From Symsagittifera roscoffensis (Eukaryota; Xenacoelomorpha; Acoela; Convolutidae): a DNA stretch of 47,162 nucleotides. The translations under genes and the position numbers were made by a program. Below the pieces are notes generated by a model. The model did no database searches. It saw only the letters and a program-made list of their open reading frames with translations, and was not told the origin of the DNA. Where the stretch lies: NCBI RefSeq assembly GCF_963678635.1, contig NW_026970981.1, positions 1-47,162 on the forward strand, read 5' to 3'. The stretch's first letter is position 1. Each line of letters begins with the position of its first letter. Positions 1-12,429 of this stretch are shown here, in pieces.

Positions 1-1495
1 CTATCAACGCGGTTAGCTGATTTATGCTGCGTCATGAACGCACACACTTTGAAAAGACGTATGCATATATATCTTCAAACTTCTTTAAAAATGGACTGAC
101 AGTATAACACACAGTTTGCGTCAGAGGATTTCAACAAACAGAAACCCATCTCAAAGACAATTCAAAAACTTCCAATGATAACATAGATCTTTCGAAAGCT
201 TCTAGTTCCGACCATTGCAAATTGGGAGGAATTTTTTTTCGGCTGTTTTAATTTTTTATTTTGTTTATTGTCGCTAAATCAACTACCACAAATAGTCATC
301 GGATTGAGTTGAAGGATATATCATATCAAAGCCTTTTCAGTCATGATTCGAAAAAATTTTTTAAAATTCTGAAAACTTTTCCCAGTGTTGCGAAAAACCT
401 ATGTGAATTTTTGATTTTTTGTTCTATTTCAAGCAAGTAACGCGCTCGAGTAACGCTAATCATAGAAAAAAATAACTGTTTGTTTTAGACTTTTAGGATC
501 CAAAACTTCATTTTACTTCAAAGAAAATTAGCTGTGAATGTGTCATTTAGCGTTTGTTTGGCAAAACAGCTTTTCTATAAAAAGTTCAAATTATTGTGCT
601 AAAATTTAGAACACAAAAGTTTTTGTTTTTCATTTTTCTTGTTTTTTATTCATTTTTGGAAGACAAATACTGTCGATCTTTCCTAATTCACTATTTTTCT
701 ATGCAAATTTTCTATGCGTATAGTTCTCGAATCACACCAACTAAAGCGACACTAATTAAAATAAAAATAAAACACTTTCTTTTTTAACATTTTGGTCGAA
801 ACATACCGTGCTACTTTCACAGCAACCGGCTATCCTTGTTAAATTTTGCGAAGATTTTTGATCGATTCTCCAAAGTTTTCGGATTAAAAATTGAACTCAA
901 TTTTGAAACTGTAAAATGAAAGTCATTCATGTACTAAGTACTTGCTCATTTCAGAAAATCAGAAATAAAAACGCCAAAAATCAAAACTTATCGTAAACAT
1001 TTTTTCGCTGGACGAAAAAAACAAAAAAAACTACTTTTATAGACTTACCGAATGTTACGTGATACCGTTAAAGAAAGATGGTTTCTGAGATTTTTATGCC
1101 TCTTGCCATCTGCTTGTTCTCTCAAGCTGTTTGCGCGGTCTCTCGGCACAACGAAATTTTCGAAATGTTTGAGAATCCACAATTAACTTTTTTCTAAATG
1201 AACTTAATATTTGACATTATAGAATTACTGCATAAAAATTATTGATTTTGCTGAACCTGTAGACTGATTAATCATCATTACTAGTCAGTTCCATATTAAC
1301 GACCGAATGGTCACTGAATATCACATCTGAACCGAAAGAATCCAGAAACCACTAGCCATGAACTGCACACTTAAATTAAAACAAGTCAAACTGAATACTT
1401 AAATTTGTGACAAGTAAATCTGAAAACAAAATAAATCAGAATCAACCAAATAAATTTCAATCTATTTGTTAAAACAATTGAGTTATGTAATACAT
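1..1495. other. Downstream flank of the SPF45 gene, no gene seen
   Basis: AT-rich DNA without a supported coding region; the single longer open frame (596-787 +) is low-complexity Phe/Ile/Ser and resembles nothing. It holds an inverted copy of the 48-bp module that recurs at 17.8-19.8 kb (here 794-840). The SPF45 3' untranslated region should lie just left of 1496, but I could not pick a convincing polyadenylation signal. Confidence 0.5.
794..840. repeat. 48-bp hairpin module, inverted distant copy
   Basis: Read on the minus strand it gives AACAAGGATAGCCGGTTGCT and then AAGTAGCAC, the same module about 17 kb away in opposite orientation. This shows the module is dispersed and not just part of the local duplication. 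Confidence 0.7.
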
Positions 1496-4400
1496 TCAGT
1501 CTGTTAGTTCCATAGTCTCAAATCTGTCCATTTCATAAAAAGCGGCTCTGACTTGCCGCCCTCCAAACCACCTGCCGTTAAGATCTACGATTGCTGGAAC
1601 AGAAAAAAATAAATTTTGACACTTCAATCTAAAATAAATTAATTAATCTGCTTATATTATATATGACCAACAAATTTTTATCTTTAAATTTGGCCTGTCA
1701 GTATTAGTGAAAATATACGAGTGAAAAAAATTCAAATGGAATCAAATGAAGCATTTTTCCTATCATAAAAGTTCAGCTGTTTCGGAGAAACTGCACCGAC
1801 TAATTTGAATCTAATTTGAAAGCCGAAGAAATAAAATAAATTTTGATCTTTAAAAAGCACGTCAACGACTTTACTAAAATCGACCAAATTACAACAGAAA
1901 ACAGAGCAAACCTGAATCAATTAACCTAATTTGATTTTTGAAAAATTTAAACTCAACATATTTTAATCAGATGACACTTAATGTTCAGGTTAACCTTTGA
2001 TAGCCGACTCCATGCGTTTGAACTGCACGAATATTCGGACTGCGTCGTCAATAGATGCCTGTGGTCCTTTGGGCATCTCGAAGATGACCACCTTGACCAC
2101 ATCCCCATACTTGCTGCACTCTTCCGCTGTCTCCGGCTCCAGGTCTTCGTCCACCTCCCCCGGACCCACCATGTTCTAAAAATACGAGTCACAACTCAAT
2201 AAATTCAGCTCATATCACTTTATTCTGAGAAAAAATTCCTCAACAATTTTTTGCGGAAACTTTTGGAATTGATTTTTTATCAGCCCCATCCTTCTATAGA
2301 ATATTATGTCATATTCGATACAATTTGACAAAAATCTGAGAAAAAAGTACTCATTTTTTAAAGATCAACCTGGACAGCTCATGGGTTGGTCCTATACCTT
2401 GTGAATTAATTGTCTCAAAAGCAACATGTATTTGCCCAAAGTTAAAATGTATTTGTAGTTATTACCTTTAGAAGGATGACCTTCGAGGGTCTTTTCATCA
2501 TCTCTGCGATTGACTCTTGCTCTTCTTGTTCACGTCTAGCGGCTTCCCTCACCTCCGAATCTGAGAATTCATTCACTTATCTCATTCGAGCAATTTTTAT
2601 TATTATTTTTTCAGCCGATCTGTGCAGCTTTTTAAAAATCAAAAACAGCTTAACTATCGGAACTCTCAAGCAACTAAATATTTATTTTATATTTTTAATT
2701 TTCTGGCTCATCGCTTAAAAAATGTTGTCCCTACCGTTCTATTTTATTACCTGCATTGATGATTTTGCCACCTCTTTTACTCGTTTTTTCCACTTGCAAT
2801 GCAGTCGCTATGCCCTGGCCACTTTTACCCAACCCAGCTCCCTCTTTGTAGCCAAACTTCTTCATGATGTTGACCGCGACCGATGTGCTAAAATTGGGCG
2901 CCCAAAAATCAACAGAAATCATGTCTCTATTACCAGCACATTCGAACTGATCAAGGACCGAAATAGACGTATGTATACTTATCCACCTTTAAAGGCAAGC
3001 TACCGTTAACAAAAAAATACGAATGCTAACAAGAAAACGAAAAATTCAGACATCAATTAAATCGAAAAGAGCGATTGAACAAAATCAACCAAAGTTGACT
3101 AAAATAATGAAGTACTAGAAAACATCATTTATCTCTCCGTTATTTCATTCCAGTCTGAGATTTTGAGCTATAATCCGAAGATATCGGAGAAAAATGCACC
3201 CAGCGAAAAACTGATTTCTACTCTTATGAAACATGTGTTTGTAATAAATAGTACCTAGTAATGGTGTGAGTGATGTCTTACCCCAATTGGAGAGAAGAGT
3301 CCGTTTTGTGAAATATTTTGGCATAAGGTCTATCCGGGACTGCACTTGCAACAATAGGATTCGCTACAGCACATAACAAAAGACCGCGTTTAACAATTAA
3401 CTGCAACGACGCAACTATTGCCCATTATATTCATCAACCAAACCACAAAAAACTATTAAATTAGCAAAAACAGAAACTCCCGCGTTTAAAAATGATTGTA
3501 GCCAGATAACCTTTTTTATTTTCTTACCTAGCTGTGCAGTATCATCAGAAAATAATTGAATCATCATAAAAACATTTATTCATTGCAAAACGCGATATGG
3601 GTCTCGTAGCTAATGAATTTTCCAAGATGCAAGGTTTCATTTCTATTTTTAGGTCAGCCTACTTAGTTTTTCGAGGCTCCACCTTATGGAAGGTTTGACC
3701 CAAAAACTAGTCTTTTCGGCGCTCGTTCCGTCTCCTACAAGTATATAGGCATCCAGAATGCACCCTTCAAAAAACTTCCAACTTGATTAGCCAAAAAGAG
3801 GATCCAGTCAAATTTGACCCCATTGGAGGTCAATTAAAAAGACCCTGTTAGGCTCTTGTACTAGACGAGCGTTTTTTTTCAACATTTTCATGAAAAAAAA
3901 ACAAACAACACTGATCGAACCAAAGCCTGGACATGTTTCTAGAAAAAGAAACGGACGTGTTTTGAAAGATGTAACAATGAAGTTGAATTGTTTTGAAAGA
4001 TGTCATACCCGCTATCATTTTCTCCTGCGCTTGCAACTGCTCTTGTGGAGGTGCAATGGCCGCGCCTTTTCTTGAGGGATCTAGAAACAAACGAACACAT
4101 TCAAAATTATTTAAATTGCGCAACACAATTCTAGAACTCATAGAAGCCAACCAAAGTCAGGAAGGAAAAATGAACATCAAAAACACGGACCAACTTGAAA
4201 AGAATGAAATCATACCGAGAATAAGTGGGAGGATCTAAGAATTTAGTGCGACAGGGAAGCGGTCTACGAAAATTATTAACTATATTAATTATAAAAATTG
4301 ATTCATCCAATTGATGCGATTGGATGAATCAATTGTAGGACAGTTCAGCAATAACAGGAACATTAGTCCACCCTGACCGTAGCTCATCGAAATCATAATA

Positions 4401-7400
4401 CTCAATACAATTTTTAAAGCAATTATTATTTTCATCATCATTACATTTTTTTAATAAGTGATAAGTAATTTTTGGTATGAGCTGAAAAATTTGTTTCAAC
4501 TTAGAGCTACACGTTTATTTGTTCATTCGACGATGTTCTTACCATTATCAGCGACTGACTTCTTGTTCTTCTCGGGTTCAAACTCTTCTTCTTCGCTGTC
4601 CGAATACCGCCCTGCGAATCCTAAACTTAGTTTATTGGCTCCCAAAAACGAGTTCACGATCGGCGTCGAGTCATTCGGCTGATTGCTCTTTAACTGTGTG
4701 GTATTATTTGAAGGAGAGTTGTTTCCTTGTTCGTCCTGACCAGTTGTAAGTTGGGGTGAGTTTCCACGAGACAACTTTGAGGATGTGGGTCCATCTGAAT
4801 CTTTTGGACTACGTGAACTACGCCTGAAACAAATAACTTCATATTGAAATAGCTTTTTGACCCAATGTTAAAATTGATTTTTTTTGTGTAAATGAAGGCG
4901 AAATTCTTCGAATTCTTGACACCGAAAAACGAATTCATGAAATCAAAAAACGTAGTGTATATTTCACAATGAAAAGAAACCTGATCAACCGAAATGACAC
5001 GAATCTGAACCATTTTGGTTTGGTTCTTATTAGAGAGATGTTCCAAACGACTGAGTCACTTTACGCCTATCATGCTGCACATGAATTTGAAAAAAGAACG
5101 CATAATACACAAGCATTGTGCGTATTATGATCATCAAGATCATCATAAAGGAGAAAATGGTTCGGCTCAATAAAAGTTTTTTGTTTTTAGGCGTGAAAAT
5201 TGTATAAGACCTATAAAAACGTTCATTTGCATTTATATGCATAGATTTACACAGAGGCAAAGCTGCGCTTCTCAAACACTAGCAAGAATTCGACAAAAAT
5301 CAAGTGCAATAAGAAAAAATTGAAATAAACCTCGAAGTAGTAAAAATTCGGCTATGTCTCGGATTTTATCTGTGACGTACAGATTATGAGTCTCACACAC
5401 TAACCACTCAGCCACTGACGCTTAAAAAAAACCACAATCACTAGCCACAAATAAAGCGGATAACAGATGCTGTGAAATTTCCAATGCCGCAGATCGTGAT
5501 TATAGCAGAATACTTTTATTTGCGAGTTAAGTTAGAAAAAAAGGTTCGTACTTATACACTAAGGCTCGCTAGTTTAAGTAAATTAACTTGCATTGGAAAA
5601 AGCGGCATACTTTAACTTAATACAAACTAATTTTGGAGCGACCTAAAAGAACCACAGTCAACCAACTCACCTTCTATTAACTGGTGAACCATCGTCATCG
5701 TGTCTTCTTGTCCTCGCCTGTTTAGACTGCATATATATCTGATGTTGCCTCTTTTTAGATTCCTCGTAATCATTGGGTTTAAATGGGTCGTACTCTTCCA
5801 TAGCCGGAACTCCGGAAGCGAAACTGAATCCAGCTGGTGTTCCAGCTAGAGGTATTGTTGCCGACGATGAGACTTCGGTGGAGTCTTGGGAGGGTGTTGC
5901 TGAAGTGTCTCCATTTCGAGAAGAGGAATTCTAAAACCAAAGCCGGTTATATGTTTCAATAGATGGTAATTTAGAGTATAGTGCATGAAATCAATTTGAG
6001 AAATATAATGCATAATATAGCCATTTCATTTTCAATCAACTGTACATGCTATTAGTTTTTCTGAATACATTACTCTGCCAGATGAAATGTTATTCAAAAA
6101 TTCAAGTTCTACACGTCTTTTGCCAAAACTGCGGCTTTTTCAAATAAATTATAAATACTGTTCGAAGTTCGATCCAGCTACTTAACTTGAATCTGCCAGC
6201 TATTGAAATATATCACCCTAAACCAATGCATTTAGAGCAGTGTAACCACTATTATATAATTAATATCCAATTGTTGACAATATTCTTTTCGGGCAACTTA
6301 ACTGCACGACGTTACATAACTTAAAACTGCTTATTTTGACCTCTGAAATCAACTTTTCACTCAACCGAGGACGTAAAAAATTATATCAAACGCAAAGGTT
6401 AAGCTGTGCTTCGCAAACACTAGCGAAAAAAAAACGACACAGAAGCAGCTCTTTTAAGTGAAATAAAACAGAAATAAGCCCGCAAACACTAGCGAAAAAA
6501 AAACGACAAAGAAGCAGCTCTTTTAAGTGAAAAAAAAAACAAATAAGCCCAGAGTTGGAAAACTTAGCTACGTGTCGGATTTGACCCTGCGACTTTGAGA
6601 TTTGGAGTCTCGCGCCTTTCCCTCTCAGCCAAACATTAAGCACAAATAAAGCAAAGAACAGATGCTATGAAACGTCCACTGCTACAGATCGTGATTGCAG
6701 CCAAAGTGCCAACAAAGGAGCACTTTTATTTCCAAGTTGGGGTGGAAAAAAAAGTAGTGTCATACTAAAACACTACTCTACAAAATGTAAAACATAGACA
6801 ACTGGCAGTAGGAAAAGAGTAATAAACGCAAAGAAACAGAAAAAACTGACTTATTTCTCGAATTTTATTTTATGATGGGTGCATTTTTTGATAAAAAATA
6901 ACCCAGTTTGAGAAAACCGGATGAAGAGGTAAATTTTTAATTCCGCTGATAAATGTGAACACGAAAAATTCACTTTAGAAGCTAGAAGTCCATCACGTTT
7001 TTCGTGAGCTTTAAACTTTTGCTGTTCGATAGAGGAGTTTGCCTTTCTTTAAACAATGGAAATGAACTGAACATAGAAAAAATTCAAAAGTCAAGCCTCG
7101 AAAAATCAAAATTGAGAGTGGAGAAATTAAGACTTTTTCCTGAAAAAAAAACATAAAAATAACTAAGAACTATGTAACAGTCTTCACAAAGTTCATTACA
7201 TTTAATATCTAAGTCACATAGAACGGCCGTTTTCTCATCAATTAGGATGCCCAAACTCACCGATTTTGCCAACAATTTGGCCTTTATCCAAAGAAAACTT
7301 AGCAACGAGCACATGAAAAAATTTAAGAAGCAACAAACTGCTGTTTTCTGTTAATAGCATTTACATTTCTATCAAATCAATTAGCCATTAAAAATTAACG

Positions 7401-10400
7401 AATTTACAGAACTGCCGACCGTTCAACAAAAATTAGCGAACTAACAAAACATAGCCAACAGACAGCTGGAAAAGAGTCATGAACGAAAGAAACAAAAAAA
7501 AACAGAGTAAAAAAGAAAAAAATATATCAAATTAGAAAAAAGTCAGTGCCAATTTCACGAGTAGCGAGGTGTTATAGTTGAATATAGTTGAATACATAAG
7601 AAAAAATATGCGAATCTGAGTAAAATTTGTCTGAAGCAAAAAATAATGTTTTACATCGTCCAATTTTATGCGGTGAGTTAGAAATTGTTGCCGATACCGA
7701 AACTTTTTGGGAATCGAAACCAAGAATCAAAAGGCTGCATGTATCTATAATGTTAACATCCAACTCGAGCGCTTATGATAATTTTTTCAGTTGCCTGAAA
7801 TCGTGCCAAACTCTTAGCCAGGGGCACAACAGTGGTTCTCCGTAAACAGCCTTTACTTAACAAGTCTTACCTCCTGCAATGTAGTAGTGGCTATCACAGA
7901 TGACTGCTGAGTTGAAGCAGTTACTGATGCTGAATTAGGGATGACTCTCTTTGCCCTCTGTTGGAGAGATGCTTTTTTGGCCACCAATTGGGACTGCAGC
8001 AGTTTTATTGAACTCGACTGTTGCCATCCCGCTGAAAAAGACACATTTTTATAGATTGAAGTTCTCTTGATTGAAAATGTTATATTTCACAACCTTTCTA
8101 GCGTTTATAAATCGTAACAAACAACAGTTCGTAAATTAGACAACTATACATAATTCATCAGAGTTTCCCGAATTTTCATCTCCTTGAAAAATACAGACAA
8201 AATCATAAATTAAATTTTCATAAATCAAGAACCAGATTTTCAACTTTCAAGATTTTGAGTTCACGTGTGCTCTTGTGGCGCTTTCCATCACACTAAAAAT
8301 ATCCTTGCAGCCTTTCATTGCAAAGTCCAGCATATTAGGCAAATGGTCCAGATGCAACCTAGCATTCATGTCCGTAACTACTATCTCTTCGCTTCTCGGC
8401 AATAACGCCAAGGTCAAAACTGGGCACCCTTGTGACTCTTCGAGATACGAAACATCAAGGACTCCTTTTTCGTCAACTATACTAGCCGTACAAGCCGATA
8501 CATAATCTTTCATAGGTATACAAGCGTCTATGAACGCTAAAGTAGCTGCGTTTATACACGCGGCATAATTAGCGCCATCCGATTGCGTTACTTGCACATA
8601 GAGGTCAATTTGTGACCTCGGGTACAGATGAGTTAAAACAACAGAATCAAAGGCCTGTTTCAAATTAATCGAGAAACTTTGCGACCTCTTATCACCAGTA
8701 GGTCTTTTCTTTCTTTCTGTAGTGCTAAACGTGGCCATGCTAAATACACAATTTAACAGTGCGCGATCATGAGGTACTTTATGTCTTAACACAGATGATG
8801 GCTCATGTGGCCCGTAAACTGCTGCCATAACTTTGGTGTTGCCGACCTCGAAAACGGCAGATCCGTCCGCTTGTGGGAGGACTCCTAGTTTACAGTTTAT
8901 TTTACGGAGCTCATCGCAATGTCTGCCGTCTTGGCGAAAGCCATGCAGACCTATCAATTCCATCTGTAAATGTCATTGTTAGATGCGAGTATAATTTAAA
9001 AACATGTTCGAAGTATTGAACTTTGAAAACTATGATAAGAATCAGATAACTATGTTGTTGTTAGTAGCCATGTGAATCCTAGCAATGTCAGAAAATAACC
9101 TTTAAAAATTAGTTCAATACAAAAAGAGCAATATACAAAAACGATTTGAACGGATTTACTTCCTTTTAGTCTGAACAAAGATAACAAAATATAAAAAAAA
9201 CGCCATACAATTTTTATTTCAACAACTGCGATACAGAAAAAAGGAAGATATTGAAAAGGTTTTGATTTTCGAAGACCTGCAATTAATATCAACATTACAA
9301 TTTAAAACACAGGAGATCTGGAGCTTCGTACCACTTGCAACACAATACAAGAAACAAAAAAGTCAAAAAATAAGAAAATTTTTGAAAATGTCACAAACAC
9401 TATCAAATACAAAAAAACTTGTTTAAAAAAAGACAACAAAAGCCAACACAATAGAGTGTAAAATTAGAATCGGAAGAAAATATACAAGTGGAGTCAAAAT
9501 CGAAAACACCCGAGCACAAGCAGAAAAAAATTCAAAAAGACTTGAAAAATAGTTTTTTTTAAGCCCCTACCCCTCAAAACACCCACGCTTTTCTTCGCTC
9601 ATCAGAAGACGCAATATGCCGCTACTAAGCCGATATAAAACAGGTTGAAACTCATAAAGCCGAAAAAAAGGAAACAAAAAATTAAGAAATCGAATTGGTA
9701 AATTACGACCAACAAAAATAAACAAATTTCTCAATTGCTCAACAACACGACGGATAATTAAAATGCTAACATGCTCAAAATATGCCAGTTTTAGTATTTC
9801 CAACAAAACAACAGGAAGTTGGTACATGAGTAAATGTATCATTTCTAATTTTAACCATTCTGTGAACAAATTATTTGAGGTAAAAAGTCTTGTACCCGAT
9901 TATCACAATGGTAAAAAGAATCAACAAACAAAGGAAAACTAATCAGCTAAATAAAAAACGTTTGGAAATTTTATGCTTTAGCGTTTCATTTCGACGCCAG
10001 CACAAAAAAAGGCAATTACAAGCGGTTTTTTTTCACCTTGACAATAAAATTTACAATTCGTTAACACAGCCGACACTAAGCTATAAACTTAGCGGAAAAA
10101 ATTAGCCAAAAAGTATATAGTGAACCTCAAAGTGAATCCTTACTTGATTGATATACCCAAATCAGATTTCTCAACGTTTGAAAAAGAGTGTAATAACAAA
10201 GGGTTATCAAATTTGAATTTTCATAAACTCTGGCTTTATACAACGCTGATTCACATTATCCTGACAACCAAAAAAAAAAACTTTAGTTTGAGCCTCTTAT
10301 TTAGCCCAACAATACTTAACAAGGGTTTAATCTCCAACAATATATTTAAGAGTTATTTTAGAAATAAAAAAATTGGTCTTTTAGATAGTAACATAGCAAA

Positions 10401-11520
10401 CAGACTAGTTGGAGAATAGAAAGTAAGCAGAATAAAATAAACAGAAAAAAAACAGACGGCCTTAAAGCTCTTTGAATTTCTAAAAAAATTTTTATTGACA
10501 CTTTTAGGATAAAATTAAGCCAATTTAACATAGTTGGAGAATAGAAAGTAAGCAGAATAAAATAAACAGAAAAAAAAACAGACGGCCTTAAAGCTCTTTG
10601 AATTTCTAAAAAAAACTTTTATTGACACTTTTAGGATAAAATTAAGCCAATTTGAAAGCTGGGTCGATAGGTAAATTTTTTATTTTGCTGGGACATCTGA
10701 AAGTTAAATTCCATTTTCGAAACTAGAAATCAATCACGTTTTTCGTGACCTTTACACTTCTGCTGTTTTATATTGTAAATTCTTTCCTTTTAACAGAGGA
10801 AATGAACAGAACTTGAAATGAAATCCAAAGTCAAATCGAAAAATAAATTTGAGTACGTCTTTTCCTAAAAAAACAACAATTATCACGACCAATATATCAA
10901 ACAATAAAAGTTTTTTTAAGACAAAAACGAAAAGATTGAGAAGAAAACCTTTATAAAATTTGTAGGGCGTTATAAAAAAACTCGCCCCGATATATTTTTG
11001 TCAGCAATTGAAAAAATAGTTTTGACGTAAATTTTAATCGACTAAAACACCAAAAATGCTCGTTTTGGGGTAAAACTTTGGGCTTGAGTTTTGCAAAATA
11101 AATTGTACTTAATTCTTTCCGCTGAAACTGAAGAACGAATTGTCTTCATTATTTTTTTGACTAAAATCAGCCCAATTTGAGGAGAACGCCTTTTAATTTT
11201 AGTTTTATTCGTTTTGCCCGGATAATTTAAATGAATGTATTCTTCGTAATTTAAAATGTTTTCTTCCATATGCTGCACATTTCAAACTTAGGATTCAAAT
11301 TATTGCTAAAATGGACTCACATATAAATTTTAATAGATCTATACAATCATTTATCAATCTTTAAAATCAAAGAAGTGCCATGATTAACGTTAGCAACCGC
11401 CAGCCTTTCAACCAGCGACAGCTTTGAATACTCACACAGCATAGCCAAAAAAGATTGAAATAACTCACCAGTTTCCTGCTTCGAGTCCAGATTTAATCCA
11501 ATTCCGTCGTACAGTGACAT
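1496..11520 (-). CDS. RBM17: Splicing factor 45 (SPF45/RBM17), ten coding exons
   Basis: Nuclear splicing factor of the SPF45/RBM17 family, which acts at 3' splice-site recognition and alternative splicing. Exons in transcript order: 11520-11469, 8031-7871, 5930-5671, 4823-4543, 4080-4009, 3339-3282, 2887-2751, 2560-2466, 2175-1995, 1593-1496. All introns are GT-AG, every phase matches, and the sum is 1395 nt (464 codons plus TGA); human SPF45 is about 401 aa. Start MSLYDGIG matches the family N-terminus; KLLQSQL (residues 27-33) and MEEYDPFKPNDYEE (about 115-128) are family landmarks. The G-patch (GYKEGAGLGKSGQG) is in exon 7. The C-terminal UHM-type RRM spans exons 8-10 and keeps the R-x-F signature as GRWFGGR; in this family it binds ULM peptides of U2AF65, SF1 and SF3b155. 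Exon 6 (58 nt) is the least certain: its acceptor was chosen because only that choice preserves phase. A 3' splice site (TTTCAG) lies 8 nt before the ATG. Intron 1 (3.4 kb) contains EXOSC4. Confidence 0.94.
5250..5580 (-). repeat. tRNA-derived SINE-like repeat, copy in SPF45 intron 3
   Basis: Read on the minus strand, 5421-5347 folds like a tRNA gene remnant. The A-box TGGCTGAGTGG (5404-5414) is a perfect match to the polymerase III consensus. An anticodon-like loop CTCATAA (5384-5390) would read CAT, and a decayed B-box ends in AAAATCC (5361-5370). Downstream the body runs to a tail GCTAGTGTTTGAGAAGC near 5260-5285 that is shared with the copy at 6.4-6.8 kb. The upstream flank (5430-5580) also matches that copy. 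It is too decayed to be a functional tRNA gene. Confidence 0.65.
6390..6780 (-). repeat. tRNA-derived SINE-like repeat with duplicated tail
   Basis: Minus-strand A-box TTGGCTGAGAGG (6621-6632) and B-box-like GGGTCAAATCC (6577-6587) lie 34 nt apart, as in a tRNA. The body continues to lower coordinates and its tail, containing AAGAGCTGCTTCT and CGCTAGTGTTTGCG, is present twice in tandem (about 6407-6465 and 6481-6535). The same tail ends the 5.3-kb copy. The two copies differ at many positions, so these are old insertions. Confidence 0.65.
8247..8963 (-). CDS. EXOSC4: Exosome complex subunit RRP41 / EXOSC4
   Basis: Single-exon 238-aa gene for the RRP41 subunit, one of six RNase PH-fold proteins of the exosome ring that threads RNA to the catalytic subunits in 3'-to-5' RNA decay and processing. 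Family signatures in order: GFRQDGR near residue 9, a GVLPQADGSA stretch near 28, NTKVMAAVYGPHEP near 43, ATFSTTERKKRP near 78, PRSQIDLYVQV near 114, and the DGANYAACINAATLA block near 128. Length fits the family (human about 245 aa). In animals the ring subunits are thought to lack catalysis. The ATG is preceded directly by a strong acceptor (ACATTTACAG|ATG, 8964 onward), so the mature 5' end must come from another exon or a spliced leader. The whole gene lies on the same strand inside intron 1 of SPF45, so it is either driven by its own promoter or processed from the SPF45 precursor. Confidence 0.97.
   Translation of the reverse strand: MELIGLHGFRQDGRHCDELRKINCKLGVLPQADGSAVFEVGNTKVMAAVYGPHEPSSVLRHKVPHDRALLNCVFSMATFSTTERKKRPTGDKRSQSFSINLKQAFDSVVLTHLYPRSQIDLYVQVTQSDGANYAACINAATLAFIDACIPMKDYVSACTASIVDEKGVLDVSYLEESQGCPVLTLALLPRSEEIVVTDMNARLHLDHLPNMLDFAMKGCKDIFSVMESATRAHVNSKS
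8964..11468. other. Remainder of SPF45 intron 1 upstream of EXOSC4
   Basis: About 2.5 kb with no supported gene. It includes a short palindromic-repeat fragment (9321-9350), a 125-bp tandem duplication (10406-10654) and a dispersed repeat body (about 10655-10870) related to 6.9, 15.3 and 17.4 kb. Open frames such as 10120-10419 (+) and 11042-11278 (-) are Asn/Lys/Phe/Ile-rich and have no recognisable domain. A 5' exon for EXOSC4 could hide here, but I cannot place it. Confidence 0.5.
10406..10654. repeat. Two-copy tandem repeat, 125-bp unit
   Basis: TAGTTGGAGAATAGAAAGTA begins at 10406 and again at 10531, and the two units are nearly identical to the end of CCAATTT. The low divergence indicates a recent local duplication. 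The unit includes AAAGCTCTTTGAATTTC, a variant of a sequence also seen near 17.3 and 18.75 kb. Confidence 0.85.
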
Positions 11521-12239
11521 AGCTTACCTGAAAGCAAATGATTTTGAGAATTTGGCATTAAAGATATTCAGTGCAGCCCAATTTATCCACCAAAATTTTA
11601 GATAAACGTTTATCTAGACAGATTATTTTACAGGTTGCTTTAAAATAGCGTTTTTTCTTTCAGCCAAACCTATTGGTTATTTCCAAACTGGCAATTTTCA
11701 TGACTTAAAAATGTATCAAAATTTTTCAAACCGATTTGGGCAATATGTTTAACGCTGTTCACCAAAATTTTCAACTTCTCCAAAAATTTATATTGTTTGA
11801 AATCAATTCACAAAATTGATGGGTGCATTAAGGACGACAGAGGTGATACATGATCTTTCTGGAATAAAATTATCTTTGTGGAATTCAACACCCTCGCAAC
11901 CCAAAGGCACTGCTCAAAAAAAACTCAGTGTATAAAATCAAAAAACACGTTTGCTGAGCCAGTATCACCGAAGATTCGTTCACAATAATATTTCAGAAAA
12001 ATCAGGGTACAAATAACTAGCAACAAAGTTTAAATCAGAAAGTAGATATAAACATTAATATAGAAAAAATCTGCAAAATTCCCTGAAAATGAAAACCTTT
12101 TGAAATGGTAAATGAAATCTCAAACTGCCGAAATCAATATCAATTTTTTTTTCACTTCAGAATTTCAGTCACACGATCAAAACCTCGAAAACTATACGTC
12201 AACAAAATTCCTCGGTTTAGGGAAATTATAGTTACATTT

Positions 12240-12285
12240 CGAAACTCAAACTTATACACTGCGCACTACTTGCGATACAACTGAA
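12240..12285 (-). repeat. Fragment of the palindromic 41-bp dispersed repeat
   Basis: ACTGCGCACTACTTGCGATA (12258-12277) followed by CAA is a diverged match to the repeat that occurs twice at 15824-15912. A further fragment is at 9321-9350 (GAGCTTCGTACCACTTGCAA). Confidence 0.5.
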
Positions 12286-12429
12286 ACATTACATTATAAT
12301 AATGTGAATAGAAAAAGAGACAGAATATATTATTTAAAATAATTAGCGTTTAACGCAGCTCCGGCGCTTCAATTTTTTAACTACTCATTAAAAAACCTCA
12401 TATATTAAAAACAATGTATGCATGCTTTG

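Larger units (their letters stand above)
4824..7870. other. SPF45 introns 2 and 3, filled with repeats
   Basis: Interrupted only by coding exon 3 (5671-5930). Intron 2 (5931-7870) contains a tRNA-like repeat (6566-6635) with a locally duplicated tail (6407-6535) and a copy of a dispersed repeat body (about 6880-7300). Intron 3 (4824-5670) contains a second tRNA-like repeat (5347-5421). No additional exon was found. Confidence 0.6.

Noticed and set aside
10120-10419. 99-codon plus-strand frame in SPF45 intron 1
   Set aside because: Asn/Leu/Lys/Ser-rich without domain, and it runs into the 125-bp tandem repeat; likely chance.
11042-11278. 78-codon minus-strand frame in SPF45 intron 1
   Set aside because: Overlaps a dispersed repeat body shared with other intergenic places; not a conserved exon.
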